Shown here piece by piece: positions 14,870 through 22,976 of a stretch of DNA of 35,382 nucleotides (position 1 is its first letter; every line of letters starts with the position of its first letter). Under the pieces are notes generated by a model. The model saw only the letters and a program-made list of their open reading frames with translations. It was not told the DNA's origin and ran no database searches. The position numbers were made by a program, and so were the translations under genes. This DNA comes from Candidatus Spechtbacterales bacterium (GTDB lineage: Bacteria > Patescibacteriota > Minisyncoccia > Spechtbacterales > 2-12-FULL-38-22): NCBI GenBank assembly GCA_040879145.1, contig JBBDKX010000012.1, forward strand, positions 1-35,382. The letters run 5' to 3'.

Positions 14870-16207
14870 ATGTTAGAAAATATCAAAAAAGCGTATTTAA
14901 TAGGTATAAAAGGTGTAGGCATGACCGCTTTGGCGCAGATTTTACAAAGCAGGGGAGCGGAGGTTTTAGGTTCTGATACAGAAGAGAAATTTTTTACAGA
15001 TGAAGTTTTAAAAAAATTAAATATCCACGTTATTGAAAATTTTTCTCCAAAAAATATTCCCGGCGATGCGGATATTATCATTCGGTCTGTTGCGTACACA
15101 AAAGAAAATAATATTGAAGTTGCTGAAGCCAAAAATAGGGGAGTGCCTGTAATTACATATCCGGAGGCTTTAGCGGAACTTTTTAATAAATCATATGGAA
15201 TTGCGGTTTGCGGTTCGCATGGAAAGAGTACCACGGCGGCAATGCTTGGTTATGTTTTAGAATACGCGGGATATGACCCTACGGTGGTTGTGGGAAGCAG
15301 GGTAAATAAATGGCAAAGCAATGCTCGTGCGGGAGGTTCAAAGTACTTTGTTATTGAGGCGGACGAGTACAAGGAGGCATTTTTGAAATATAAACCAAAA
15401 GTTATTGTTTTAACGAATATTGATTATGACCACCCGGATTATTTTAAAGATGAACATTCCTATCGAAACGCTTTTCAAAAATTTATGTTTGAAAATATAG
15501 AAGCTCAAGTAATAGACGGCAGAGAGGTGGAAAAAAAAGAAGAATTTAACCTAAAACTTATAGGTGAGTACAACCAGAAAAACGCTAATTGCGCGTATCA
15601 AGCTGCGCTAAAAATAGGTGTTGAGCCCCTTCTTGCTAAAAAAGCTATTGAAGAGTTTGATGGGATAGCAAGACGTTTTGAGAGTAAAGGAGAGTACGGC
15701 GGCGCTAAGTTGTATGACGATTACGCGCATCATCCAACCGAAATTAGCGCTTTAATTGAAGGTGTGCGGAAAAGTTATCCGAACAGAAGAATTATAATAC
15801 TTTTTCAGCCGCATACTTATTCAAGAACTGAGAGTCTTTTTGATAATTTTGTGCAATCTTTGAGAAGTGCAGACAAGGTGTATATTTTAAAGACGTATTC
15901 CTCGGCCAGGGAAACTCCTTCGACAGGCTCCGCGCCAAAGGGCGGGCAGGCAGGACAAGACCCTTCGGCAGGCTCCGCGCCAAAGGGCGGGCAGGCAGGA
16001 CAAGACCCTTCGGCAGGCTCAGGACAAGGAGGGGAAGATGTGTCGGGCAAAAAGCTTGCAAAAGAACTTAATGCATCATATTTTGAAAATTACCAAGAGG
16101 CGGCTAAAACAATAAAGAAAGATTTGAGTGACTCTGTTTTGTTTATAACTGTGGGGGCGGGGGATGGCTGGAGAGTTTCGGATATTTTAAATAATGATTC
16201 GCAATAA
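14870..16207 (+). CDS. murC: UDP-N-acetylmuramate--L-alanine ligase
   Basis: Adds L-alanine to UDP-MurNAc with ATP, the first amino acid of the peptidoglycan stem. 445 residues. The N-terminal Rossmann domain starts KKAYLIGIKGVGMTALAQIL. The ATP loop is CGSHGKSTTAAML, followed by VIEADEYKEAFLKYKP, TNIDYDHPDYF and the C-terminal DDYAHHPTEISALI. Residues about 350-387 are a repeat-encoded insert of two 15-residue units (GSAPKGGQAGQDPSA) plus a partial third, placed in a loop of the C-terminal domain; the protein then resumes with KKLAKELNASYF. The start is supported by the leaderless promoter. Mpl-type ligase is less likely given the motifs and the many other mur genes here. Confidence 0.94.
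   Translation: MLENIKKAYLIGIKGVGMTALAQILQSRGAEVLGSDTEEKFFTDEVLKKLNIHVIENFSPKNIPGDADIIIRSVAYTKENNIEVAEAKNRGVPVITYPEALAELFNKSYGIAVCGSHGKSTTAAMLGYVLEYAGYDPTVVVGSRVNKWQSNARAGGSKYFVIEADEYKEAFLKYKPKVIVLTNIDYDHPDYFKDEHSYRNAFQKFMFENIEAQVIDGREVEKKEEFNLKLIGEYNQKNANCAYQAALKIGVEPLLAKKAIEEFDGIARRFESKGEYGGAKLYDDYAHHPTEISALIEGVRKSYPNRRIIILFQPHTYSRTESLFDNFVQSLRSADKVYILKTYSSARETPSTGSAPKGGQAGQDPSAGSAPKGGQAGQDPSAGSGQGGEDVSGKKLAKELNASYFENYQEAAKTIKKDLSDSVLFITVGAGDGWRVSDILNNDSQ
15916..16035. repeat. Tandem 45-bp repeat inside murC
   Basis: Two full units (15916-15960, 15961-16005) differ at two positions, followed by a partial third (16006-16035). The unit contains CTTCGGCAGGCTC and GGGCGGGCAGGCAGGACAAG. As 45 is divisible by three, unit gain or loss keeps murC in frame. 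The reverse strand also stays open here. Confidence 0.9.
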
Positions 16208-16209
16208 AA

Positions 16210-16285
16210 AAGTCCTTCGTTTAAAACGAAGGACTTGAAAAGAACTATTTGTTTTTGCAACCGCGAAATACTTCGCGGTTTTTAT
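16210..16285 (+). terminator. Tandem terminators after murC
   Basis: First stem AAGTCCTTCGTTT / AAACGAAGGACTT (16210-16236). Second stem AACCGCGAA / TTCGCGGTT (16259-16280) followed by TTTATTTT; only the second has a proper U-tract. Confidence 0.8.
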
Positions 16286-16326
16286 TTTAAGGATACACCT
16301 GACCAGACGACAACAACGACACACCC

Positions 16327-17577
16327 TTAACTTGTGGTTTCAAAACATGCTTCTATTTCTCTTTCTGCAGGCTTGCCAAGGGGATTAAAACCTTCGTCTT
16401 GTTCAGGGTTTTCAAGTAGCCATATGTTTGTTGCCCACCAATAAATTCCCGATACATGTTCTTTTAGCGCTTTGCACGAAGCTTTGTAAAACATGCGTTG
16501 TGCTTCCATGTCTATGGAGGTATTGTGGTCCCAAATCCACGAGCTCCTAAAGGATCCTTTTTGCGCAGAGGTGCCGAGCTCGGTTATTACTAGTGGTTTT
16601 CCTATGCTTTCTGCTTGTGTTGCAATATCCTGAATCCATGGTTTCCATGCGTTTATTATGTCTTCTTCTGTTGCATTTTCTGCACTTACATCTAAAAAGT
16701 AAAAGGCATCTATGCTTATAAAATCAAGGGCATGCCAAGGCATTTCCGGGGGTATAAGGCGGTTTGCTGAATATGTCATTTGTCCGGAATATGTTCCACG
16801 CAGGTCTTTGATTAGGTTTTCCCAATCTTCGGTGTACTTTTCCATTGAAGTGAGTTCTGTACCTATTGTAAAGAATTCCACCTCTTCATTCTCAGCGAGT
16901 TTTGCGTAATCAATAAGTATCTTTGCGTAAGTTTCAAACCATTTTTCTTTGTCTTTTGGTTCTATTGTACCTCTCCATTCACTTGTATATCTGCCTGAAG
17001 AATTGTAAGAAATATTTTGTTCGTCCAGGAAAGGTCTTAACATTATACTGAATCCACGCATTTTTGCACTACGAATAATAAAGACAATCTCTTCATTTTT
17101 CGGAGTAAAATTTTCATCTTTGTATACAGTAGAAGATGCGTACGAATCTTGGTAAAGGGGAATGTTGATGCTTATGCTGTTTATGTTATTTTCCGTAAGT
17201 TTGTCCAGTATTTTATCTATTTTCCATTTAAGAGATTCAAGATCTTCGTAGTCATTTTTGTAAACAAGTATTCCTATTCCTGCCTGAAAATCATTGGGAG
17301 AATTTCGAGGGTTGGCCACCCTTGTGTGCGAAGGAGTAGTTGTAGTACTTTTCTTGGAAGATGCTTCTTCTTCAACACCTATTTCTGTTTCAAAAATAGA
17401 AATAGGTGAGTTTTCTGGCACATCTACCTCCACTGTTTCTTGGGTAGTTGCTTCCTTTATATCTTTAGTTTCCGCAACATTTGTTTTAGCTATCCATAAC
17501 ACGTATGTTATGCCAATGAGGAGAAGTATCGAAATAATACTTGTAACACCTCTGGTGATTGTTTCTTTTCGGCTCAC
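16327..17577 (-). CDS. Membrane-anchored glycoside hydrolase, GH113-like (clan GH-A)
   Basis: A 416-residue protein with a signal-anchor helix near residues 12-30 (VTSIISILLLIGITYVLWI), a Thr/Ser/Glu-rich linker to about 95, and a (beta/alpha)8 barrel outside the membrane. The acid/base Glu is in EFFTIGTELTSME and the nucleophile Glu in KPLVITELGTSAQKG. Other barrel motifs are INSISINIPLYQDS and DFISIDAFYF. The closest family by motif is GH113, whose known members are beta-1,4-mannanases. GTG start follows an AAAAAAGGAGG site and lies directly after the stop of the GT2 gene (no gap), so they are translationally coupled. This suggests that it trims or releases the glycan made by that synthase. 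Substrate is inferred. Confidence 0.82.
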   Translation of the reverse strand: MSRKETITRGVTSIISILLLIGITYVLWIAKTNVAETKDIKEATTQETVEVDVPENSPISIFETEIGVEEEASSKKSTTTTPSHTRVANPRNSPNDFQAGIGILVYKNDYEDLESLKWKIDKILDKLTENNINSISINIPLYQDSYASSTVYKDENFTPKNEEIVFIIRSAKMRGFSIMLRPFLDEQNISYNSSGRYTSEWRGTIEPKDKEKWFETYAKILIDYAKLAENEEVEFFTIGTELTSMEKYTEDWENLIKDLRGTYSGQMTYSANRLIPPEMPWHALDFISIDAFYFLDVSAENATEEDIINAWKPWIQDIATQAESIGKPLVITELGTSAQKGSFRSSWIWDHNTSIDMEAQRMFYKASCKALKEHVSGIYWWATNIWLLENPEQDEGFNPLGKPAEREIEACFETTS

Positions 17578-19011
17578 TCAAACCTCCTTTTTTATTACTT
17601 CAAAACTAAAGTCCTTTTTGATAAATTGTATCATTCCCAAAAATGCTGAAATACCCTCAATGAGCGTTATCGCATAAACAAGAGGAATCGTAACCCATGG
17701 GTGTGGATTTATTTTCTTATGCTTCCCCTTCTTATTTTTTCGTGTTTGTGTTGATACGCTGGCATTTATTTTGTTGCCTTCAATGTATTGCCATATATGA
17801 TAGGCAAGATTGAATGACCACAAAAATATAATCCACAGCGCTACGGGTGATGTGTTGTTTACCCCCAAAATCCTTGATGCAATAAATACAACTGCCACAA
17901 ATTGAAATAGACCAACAAGCCAGTAGAATACGCTATACAACAGAGGCAACCTTATTTTTAAGCTGAATCTTTTGTCAAAAACTACTCCAAGAATTCCGGT
18001 AGCCCAGCGTTTGCGTTGATTAATAAAATCACGCAAATTAGCAGGGGAAGCGCCGTAAGAGTAAGAATTAAGCGACGCCGATTTACCCGGGTATTTTTGC
18101 GCAAAAGAAAGCCCAAAATAGGCATCTTCAGCAAGTGTAGGTCCAAAATCCCAACCTATTTCTTCTTCTATGTCAGCACGTATTAGGAGATGCTCTCCAT
18201 GTAATCCGGCCAGGGGAGTACCTAAATCACCTGTGAATAATTTGAACCGGGTTATATCCTCAATTGGCCTAATACCATCTGCACGTTTGCAAAACCATGA
18301 CGTTGAAAGCTGATAAGGAAATGTAAGTATGCCTTGAGCTAAATACTTATTACCATGTTCGGTTTCAATAAACTCAGCTATGGAGGATATTGTATCCTTT
18401 CCCACATGCGTATCATCATCCAGGTGATAAATATAAACATCAGGATGATTTTCTTTCAACTTCGTTCTTAGTTCTGTGGCAAAGTGATTTGCGCGTGCTT
18501 TGTACTTTGTGTCATGGGGCGTAGTGTAGTTTCTGGGAACTTCTATAATATTTACCTTTTTTTCGTTCTGCATTATTTTTTTTAATTCCCTTTTTGCTTC
18601 TGAATCTTGTTCTATGATTAAATCGATACGGAAATTTATCATATTTGCCGGAGCTAATCGCAGAATTGATTCCGTGACACGCAAAAGAGGCGACAATGTA
18701 TCTTTGCGACATATTGTAGGAACGATAAATATTACTAATTTGTCTGTTTTACCTGAAAAATTAGACCTAATTACCTTTTTGCTAAGTATTATCCTTGAAA
18801 AGCCCAAAACGGCTATAGGAAAATTTAGTGACCAAAAAACACTCAAATACCAGTTAAATGCTCCGCTTTTTGGAGAGCTGATAAAAAGACATAAGGCTGC
18901 GATAACAGCGTACAGCGCTACAAATTTTAACGCACTTACGGAGACTGTTTGTTGTTTGTGTCGCAGTTTACTTATGCGCTTTTCCTTGCGGGTAAAAGTT
19001 AGCAGTGCCAC
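17578..19011 (-). CDS. Processive-type membrane GT2 (beta-glycan synthase/Egghead-like)
   Basis: A 477-residue family 2 glycosyltransferase with two N-terminal and three or four C-terminal membrane helices around a cytoplasmic GT-A domain. Motifs are IFIVPTICRKDTL, YHLDDDTHVG (metal-binding aspartates), PTLAEDAYFG (catalytic ED) and QRKRWATG (QxxRW, the mark of processive synthases such as cellulose, hyaluronan and mannan synthases). The arrangement with AED and QRKRW resembles the Egghead beta-1,4-mannosyltransferase group. GTG 19011 is set by AAAGGAGGT. The first gene of a two-gene operon with the GH113-like hydrolase. It probably polymerises or extends a beta-linked surface glycan and extrudes it; the sugar is unproven. 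Confidence 0.85.
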   Translation of the reverse strand: MALLTFTRKEKRISKLRHKQQTVSVSALKFVALYAVIAALCLFISSPKSGAFNWYLSVFWSLNFPIAVLGFSRIILSKKVIRSNFSGKTDKLVIFIVPTICRKDTLSPLLRVTESILRLAPANMINFRIDLIIEQDSEAKRELKKIMQNEKKVNIIEVPRNYTTPHDTKYKARANHFATELRTKLKENHPDVYIYHLDDDTHVGKDTISSIAEFIETEHGNKYLAQGILTFPYQLSTSWFCKRADGIRPIEDITRFKLFTGDLGTPLAGLHGEHLLIRADIEEEIGWDFGPTLAEDAYFGLSFAQKYPGKSASLNSYSYGASPANLRDFINQRKRWATGILGVVFDKRFSLKIRLPLLYSVFYWLVGLFQFVAVVFIASRILGVNNTSPVALWIIFLWSFNLAYHIWQYIEGNKINASVSTQTRKNKKGKHKKINPHPWVTIPLVYAITLIEGISAFLGMIQFIKKDFSFEVIKKEV

Positions 19012-19356
19012 CTTCTTTCTACCTCCTTTCTATTTTGTTTTTAAGGAACAGTATACTGTGTATAGTATACTGTATATATTTGTTTGGTCAAATATAGCTG
19101 AGGGTCTTTACTTTAAGCTCTTTACTTGTTTTAGCTTATTTAATATAAAAATCTGATGTTTTGCGTGTCTTTTGGATTAGTTGTGCTAGCTTATCCTTTA
19201 ATTCTCTATTTTCAACCAAAAAAAGACTTGTTGCGTCGGCTCTGTTGGTGGATTAATTTTTGTGGCAGGTGTTTTTAAAATTGTGTTTCTTGTGGTACGG
19301 TATTAAATAGTTCTATCTAAAACATAAGGGTATTAGAAACAGAAGGAGGTTTAAAT
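19012..19356. promoter_or_regulatory. Divergent intergenic region with symmetric promoter/operator
   Basis: Minus promoter: TTGACC (complement of 19086-19091), 16-nt spacer, TATACT (complement of 19064-19069); leader about 46 nt with AAAGGAGGT. A perfect palindrome ACAGTATACTGT lies at 19048-19059, and AGTATACTGT repeats 14 bp further on (19064-19073), giving candidate operator half-sites and possible -10 boxes in both directions. The rest, 19092-19340, shows no gene and no clear structure; the plus-strand gene is preceded by GAAGGAGG. Confidence 0.55.
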
Positions 19357-20010
19357 GTGAAAAAACTTTGGCCAACTCTTTTTTTGTTTTTATTTACGTT
19401 ACAGGCCTGTTTTGGACCCACAACAGATGCTACAACACCTAAGAGCAGTAGCGTAAAAACAACAAGTACATCAACTACGTCTCTTGTACAGGAAGATGTA
19501 AAAGAGGTTGATGATTTGTTTTTTGCTGACAACGAAGTGCGTATATGGATTGATTTAAAATATTCGATTCATATGCAGGGTATTTTAGATATGTTAAATA
19601 ACGAGCAAGGATGGAGTAGGGTTGGCCTGACCTTTATTTCAGAAGAAGACAGGGGGTTGGCAGATATTATTATAATTCCGCGAGAAAAATGGAGTGAGGT
19701 GGAGAGGTTTTGCGCGGGAAAAAAGAATGTAGCCGGATGCGCGGGGCAATATGTAACAATCGGCGGCGATTATACGTGCACGATTCAAGTGAAGGCTCCC
19801 GGTGAGACCCTTAGAGAAGAAGGATATTTATCTATAGTAAACCATGAGATTGGTCATTGTCTTGGTGTAAAGCATAGCGAGGTGCGGGGCGAGCTTATGT
19901 ATGAATCTTTGAGTTACCGCGCGATGAAAGAGATAATATATCCTACAGAGGAGGACATTAAAAAATCTAAAGAGTTTTTTGAGATTTTAAAAACAAAAAC
20001 GGCCAGATAG
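19357..20010 (+). CDS. Lipoprotein metalloprotease with metzincin zinc motif
   Basis: A 217-residue protein starting at GTG, set by an AAGGAGG site 7 nt upstream. It has a lipoprotein signal: KKLWPTLFLFLFTLQAC, with the lipobox LQAC near residue 18, so it should be lipid-anchored outside the cytoplasmic membrane. A Thr/Ser linker leads to a protease domain with NHEIGHCLGVKH near residue 166, a full HExxHxxGxxH zinc site, followed by ELMYESL, a plausible Met-turn. Two more cysteines (FCAGKKNVAGCAG) may form a disulfide. It is smaller than most metzincins and similar in plan to DUF3152-type or archaemetzincin-like proteins, but I cannot assign a named family. Substrate unknown. Confidence 0.8.
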   Translation: MKKLWPTLFLFLFTLQACFGPTTDATTPKSSSVKTTSTSTTSLVQEDVKEVDDLFFADNEVRIWIDLKYSIHMQGILDMLNNEQGWSRVGLTFISEEDRGLADIIIIPREKWSEVERFCAGKKNVAGCAGQYVTIGGDYTCTIQVKAPGETLREEGYLSIVNHEIGHCLGVKHSEVRGELMYESLSYRAMKEIIYPTEEDIKKSKEFFEILKTKTAR

Positions 20011-20032
20011 TATAGGCCGTTTTTTATTTTTC
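19994..20032. terminator. Bidirectional terminator shared by the lipoprotein and xer genes
   Basis: Stem AAAACGGCC / GGCCGTTTT around AGATAGTATA, with T-tracts outward on both strands. It overlaps the stop region of both convergent genes. Confidence 0.8.
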
Positions 20033-20983
20033 CAGACTGTTTCCGCCGTGGAATTTTTTATGTATTTCTTTAAGGCGCTTGTTGGTCAGGTGTGTATATA
20101 TCTGGGTTGTCGCTATGTTTTTGTGACCAAGAAATTCCTGAACACTTCTTAAATCCACACCTTGCGCGAGAAGATCAGTTGCGTAAGTGTGGCGAAGGAC
20201 ATGGGGTGTAACTTCAACTGGCAAGCCCGCCATTATGCCATATCTTTTTATGGATTCTTGAATACTTCTTACAGAAAGGCGCCTGTCATCACTTGTTGAG
20301 TTACTGTAATTTATAAATAGTGCCTTGTCTGTATCTAATGTTCTTTTTTCCATATATTTCTTTAACCAGTCCATGGCCCGGGGAGAAAAAAATATTGTCC
20401 GTGTTCTTGATCCTTTACCGGTTATACTCAATTCAAAAACATCATCTGTGTTTTTCATACTTATTTGATCTCGATTAAGGGCAACAAGCTCTGCTATACG
20501 AAGTCCTGTGGAAAATAAAACTTCCATTATAGTCCTATCGCGCAAGCCATTTTCGGTGTTTATGTCCGGCATTTCCAATAGTTTCTGCATTTGTTCCAGT
20601 GTCAGGAACTTCACGGAGTCCTTTTTAGCGTCTTTAGGCAGCTTTACCTTGTTTGATGGCAGTGATGTGATATCTCGGTCGCTAAAGTAGTCTAAAAGCG
20701 CTCTCAGGGCCACCAGGTAGTAATTTTGGGTACTTTTAGCCAGGTTCTTGCCGTTTTTTGTCTTATATTTCCTTGCAAGAAACAATCTATAGTCCCATAC
20801 ATGTTCAGGAGTAAGCTGGTGGGGGAGTAGACCTTCGTTGTTAGTCTCTTTTAGCCATTTTTTTAGAATATTTAAATATCTTTGGTAGTTTACCTGAGTA
20901 TTATTACTCAGGCCTTTTTCTACCTCACAATAATCCAAAAATCCGGATATATGGTTTTTTATGGGTTTGTCTGAGTTATACAT
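20024..20983 (-). CDS. xerC: Tyrosine recombinase of the XerC/XerD type
   Basis: Site-specific recombinase of 319 residues, probably resolving chromosome dimers at dif. The N-terminal SAM-like domain (FLDYCEVEKGLSNNTQVNYQRYL) precedes a catalytic domain with all residues: Arg in TGLRIAELVAL, Lys in ITGKGSRTR, His-x-x-Arg in HVLRHTYATDLLAQG, His in FLGHKNI and Tyr in TQIYTH. Start set at ATG 20983, because a promoter (TTGTGC, 17-nt spacer, TGC-TATACT) lies at 21008-21036, downstream of the alternative ATG at 21034. The leader is about 18 nt without a Shine-Dalgarno. Only one Xer is visible; whether a partner exists elsewhere is unknown, so the C or D label is nominal. Confidence 0.9.
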   Translation of the reverse strand: MYNSDKPIKNHISGFLDYCEVEKGLSNNTQVNYQRYLNILKKWLKETNNEGLLPHQLTPEHVWDYRLFLARKYKTKNGKNLAKSTQNYYLVALRALLDYFSDRDITSLPSNKVKLPKDAKKDSVKFLTLEQMQKLLEMPDINTENGLRDRTIMEVLFSTGLRIAELVALNRDQISMKNTDDVFELSITGKGSRTRTIFFSPRAMDWLKKYMEKRTLDTDKALFINYSNSTSDDRRLSVRSIQESIKRYGIMAGLPVEVTPHVLRHTYATDLLAQGVDLRSVQEFLGHKNIATTQIYTHLTNKRLKEIHKKFHGGNSLEK

Positions 20984-21007
20984 AGGGAAGAGGGGGTTAT
21001 TGTATGT

Positions 21008-21036
21008 AGTATAGCATAATACTTTGGTTCGCACAA
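21008..21036 (-). promoter_or_regulatory. Promoter of the xer gene
   Basis: Minus strand: TTGTGC (complement of 21031-21036), 17-nt spacer ending TGC, TATACT (complement of 21008-21013). Start near 21001. The -35 abuts the branched palindrome upstream. Confidence 0.65.
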
Positions 21037-21148
21037 TATAGGTAAAGCGAAGTTAATAGTGTGTACTATTAACCTCGCTTTACCTGATTAGGTTTTGCGA
21101 AGTATGGACACTTTCTACTTCGCAAAACCTAATAAAGCGCACCTATAT
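21036..21148. repeat. 113-bp branched palindromic element (three-way junction)
   Basis: Outer ends ATATAGG (21036-21042) and CCTATAT (21142-21148). Inside are two stems: AGGTAAAGCGA-GTTAATAGT / ACTATTAAC-TCGCTTTACCT (21040-21085, one mismatch, loop GTGT) and ATTAGGTTTTGCGAAGTA / TACTTCGCAAAACCTAAT (21088-21134, perfect 18 bp). Same architecture as 6817-6960 but unrelated in sequence. Confidence 0.8.
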
Positions 21149-21246
21149 CTTACTTTCATTGTAAGTTGTACAAATAATTAAGTCAGGACACTATATTATG
21201 ATTTTTATGCACAAAACAAATAATAATCTGCGCTATCGTATGTTAA

Positions 21247-21564
21247 TTATTCCTTTATGATCTCATGTATACGCAATACTTTGTCCAACATAGCCTTTGT
21301 CTCGTTCCAGTATGTAGATACTGTGCTTGATACACTTTTATAGGTTGTCTTAATCCTATCCGTGGACCACGATATCGCATTTTTCACGCTTACAATTCCT
21401 TTGTGAAACATATCCTGTCCCCAACTGAAAAATTGTGAAAATTTATCTCCAGGAATGTCTTTTAGGTTTTTTAGTTGCGGTACTACATCTGTAGTGCTTC
21501 CGGGCATAATAAAAAACGCTACGGTTACAAGTATTAGGATAAGAATTAATTTGTTCAGCAACAT
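21247..21564 (-). CDS. Small membrane-anchored protein of unknown function
   Basis: A 105-residue protein, not recognised. Residues 4-21 are a hydrophobic helix (NKLILILILVTVAFFIM), likely a signal anchor, followed by a mostly helical, polar tail rich in Ser, Thr, Lys and Trp (SQFFSWGQDMF, AISWSTDRIKT, VSTYWNETKAMLDK). It lies 52 bp behind the M23 peptidase and in the same direction, so it could be the last gene of the murD-to-M23 operon. It may assist wall remodelling, but only position suggests this. TATAAT overlaps the ATG, so the start is uncertain. Confidence 0.6.
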   Translation of the reverse strand: MLLNKLILILILVTVAFFIMPGSTTDVVPQLKNLKDIPGDKFSQFFSWGQDMFHKGIVSVKNAISWSTDRIKTTYKSVSSTVSTYWNETKAMLDKVLRIHEIIKE

Positions 21565-21616
21565 TATAATTTAAGATTTCTACGTACTATTGACAGTTAT
21601 TATATTTTATTGTCTA

Positions 21617-22966
21617 TTATGGTAAGTAGTCAAAAGGGTTCAGAGTCGCCCCAATTGGAAGTATTCCCGCTATACTGCTTGGTTTTGTTTGAAATGTACC
21701 CGGTGCATATACCATAAAGTGTGTATGCGGACCCGTAGAGTATCCCGTTGAATCCATATATCCTACTAATTGTCCCTGTTTTACAACTTGCCCTGTTCGT
21801 ATGGGGCGCAATGAAGACATGTGGGTGTAAGCTGTCACAAGCCCGCTTGCATGTTCAACAGCTACCCAGTATCCGTAAGCGTAAGGAGAGCTTTCTACAG
21901 CTTTTATAACACCATCCTGCGCGGCGCGTATTGGTGTTCCAAGTCCGGACGCTATATCTACCCCATTGTGGAATCCCCCTTTCCCTCCATCGCAAGAAGG
22001 GTAAGAACCTCTGGCCCATGAGTTGTGTATACAGCCATACCCCTGGGTTATAACCCCTTCTGTGGGCCATTGCAAGAGTCCTTTGTTTACAGACGGCACA
22101 CTGTTTGGGTCAAGTTCGCGCCTTAGTTTGTCTTCCAGTTCAAATATTTCAAGATTAATCTCCCGCTCTTTCGCTTTTATTTCTGCCAGGGTTTCCGCGT
22201 AACTCTCCTCCTGTTCCTTCGTCTGGTTTAAGAGCTGTTTTTGCTCTATAGTTTTTTGTTCCATTATCAATCTCTGGTCGCGTAAAACTAAAGCATCTTT
22301 TTCTAATCGCTCTTTTTCCACATCTAACTGTTTTTTTGACTGCACAAGTTCTTCTTTAAATTGTTTTAAATCCTGAAGTTTTTCATCTACCGTAGTTTGA
22401 AGTACTCTTCTTGCTTGTACTTCATTGAAAAAAGCTGAAAAATTATCATACTTAAAAACAAGCTCTATAATTGATTCCTGGTCCGTTTTGTATATATCCT
22501 GGAACAGCTCTGTCATTTGTTCTTTTGTTTTATCTATATTCTGTTCTTTTCGGGCAATTTCTAAATCTACTTTTTGAATTGCCAACTGAGTAGATAGTAT
22601 CTCCTCTCTTTTAACACTGATTTTTGTCTGAAGTTTATATACCTCACTATTGAAATACGCTATATATTCCTGTAGAGTGCCCGCTTGTTCTTTTGTTTTT
22701 TGAAGATTTTTTTCTTGCTCGGCAGCCTCTTCCCGCAACTGTTTTAAAAGTTTCTCCTGTTCTTTAATTTTTTTCTCAAGATTTGTTATCTGGTTATTGG
22801 AATTTTTTTCTGTTTCAGGTTCATTGCTGTTTTCTGGTTCTTCTTCAGAAGCATCAGGTGTGATGTCGTTGCCATAAGAGTCGTACTGCGCGCTAACCAC
22901 TCCCCTACCAAAGTAGAGACCTAAAATAAAAACTCCGCACAGTGCAATTAATACAACTTTTTTCAT
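21617..22966 (-). CDS. Coiled-coil M23 peptidase (EnvC/NlpD-like)
   Basis: A 449-residue secreted protein. Signal peptide or anchor at residues 1-26 (VVLIALCGVFILGLYF). A long coiled coil spans about 50-290, rich in Glu, Lys and Gln. The C-terminal 135 residues are a LytM/M23 domain with all zinc and catalytic residues: FHNGVDIA (HxxxD), AYTHMSSL, and STGPHTHFMVY (HxH). The closing motifs keep full activity, unlike EnvC, which is an inactive activator. The plan (coiled coil plus LytM) is that of division-associated hydrolases and fits its position after ftsW and murG. The gene begins 10 bp after the gltX stop with a weak AAGG site. A role in daughter-cell separation is inferred. Confidence 0.88.
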   Translation of the reverse strand: MKKVVLIALCGVFILGLYFGRGVVSAQYDSYGNDITPDASEEEPENSNEPETEKNSNNQITNLEKKIKEQEKLLKQLREEAAEQEKNLQKTKEQAGTLQEYIAYFNSEVYKLQTKISVKREEILSTQLAIQKVDLEIARKEQNIDKTKEQMTELFQDIYKTDQESIIELVFKYDNFSAFFNEVQARRVLQTTVDEKLQDLKQFKEELVQSKKQLDVEKERLEKDALVLRDQRLIMEQKTIEQKQLLNQTKEQEESYAETLAEIKAKEREINLEIFELEDKLRRELDPNSVPSVNKGLLQWPTEGVITQGYGCIHNSWARGSYPSCDGGKGGFHNGVDIASGLGTPIRAAQDGVIKAVESSPYAYGYWVAVEHASGLVTAYTHMSSLRPIRTGQVVKQGQLVGYMDSTGYSTGPHTHFMVYAPGTFQTKPSSIAGILPIGATLNPFDYLP

Positions 22967-22976
22967 TTAACCTTTT

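Noticed and set aside
15916-16035. Tandem repeats as a CRISPR array
   Set aside because: Units are directly adjacent with no spacers and lie within a coding sequence; no cas genes are present.
15792-16061. Open frames on the minus strand through the murC repeat
   Set aside because: They exist only because the GC-rich tandem repeat has no stops in several frames; murC itself is unmistakable.
18614-19156. 180-residue plus-strand frame opposite the GT2 synthase
   Set aside because: Antisense shadow of a gene with clear catalytic motifs; no ribosome site or promoter.
21225-21251. dif-like sequence near the xer gene (TGCGC ... TATGTTAATTA)
   Set aside because: It shares parts of both arms of the E. 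coli dif but lacks the 6-bp centre at correct spacing and overlaps a coding stop; too weak without a genome-wide comparison.
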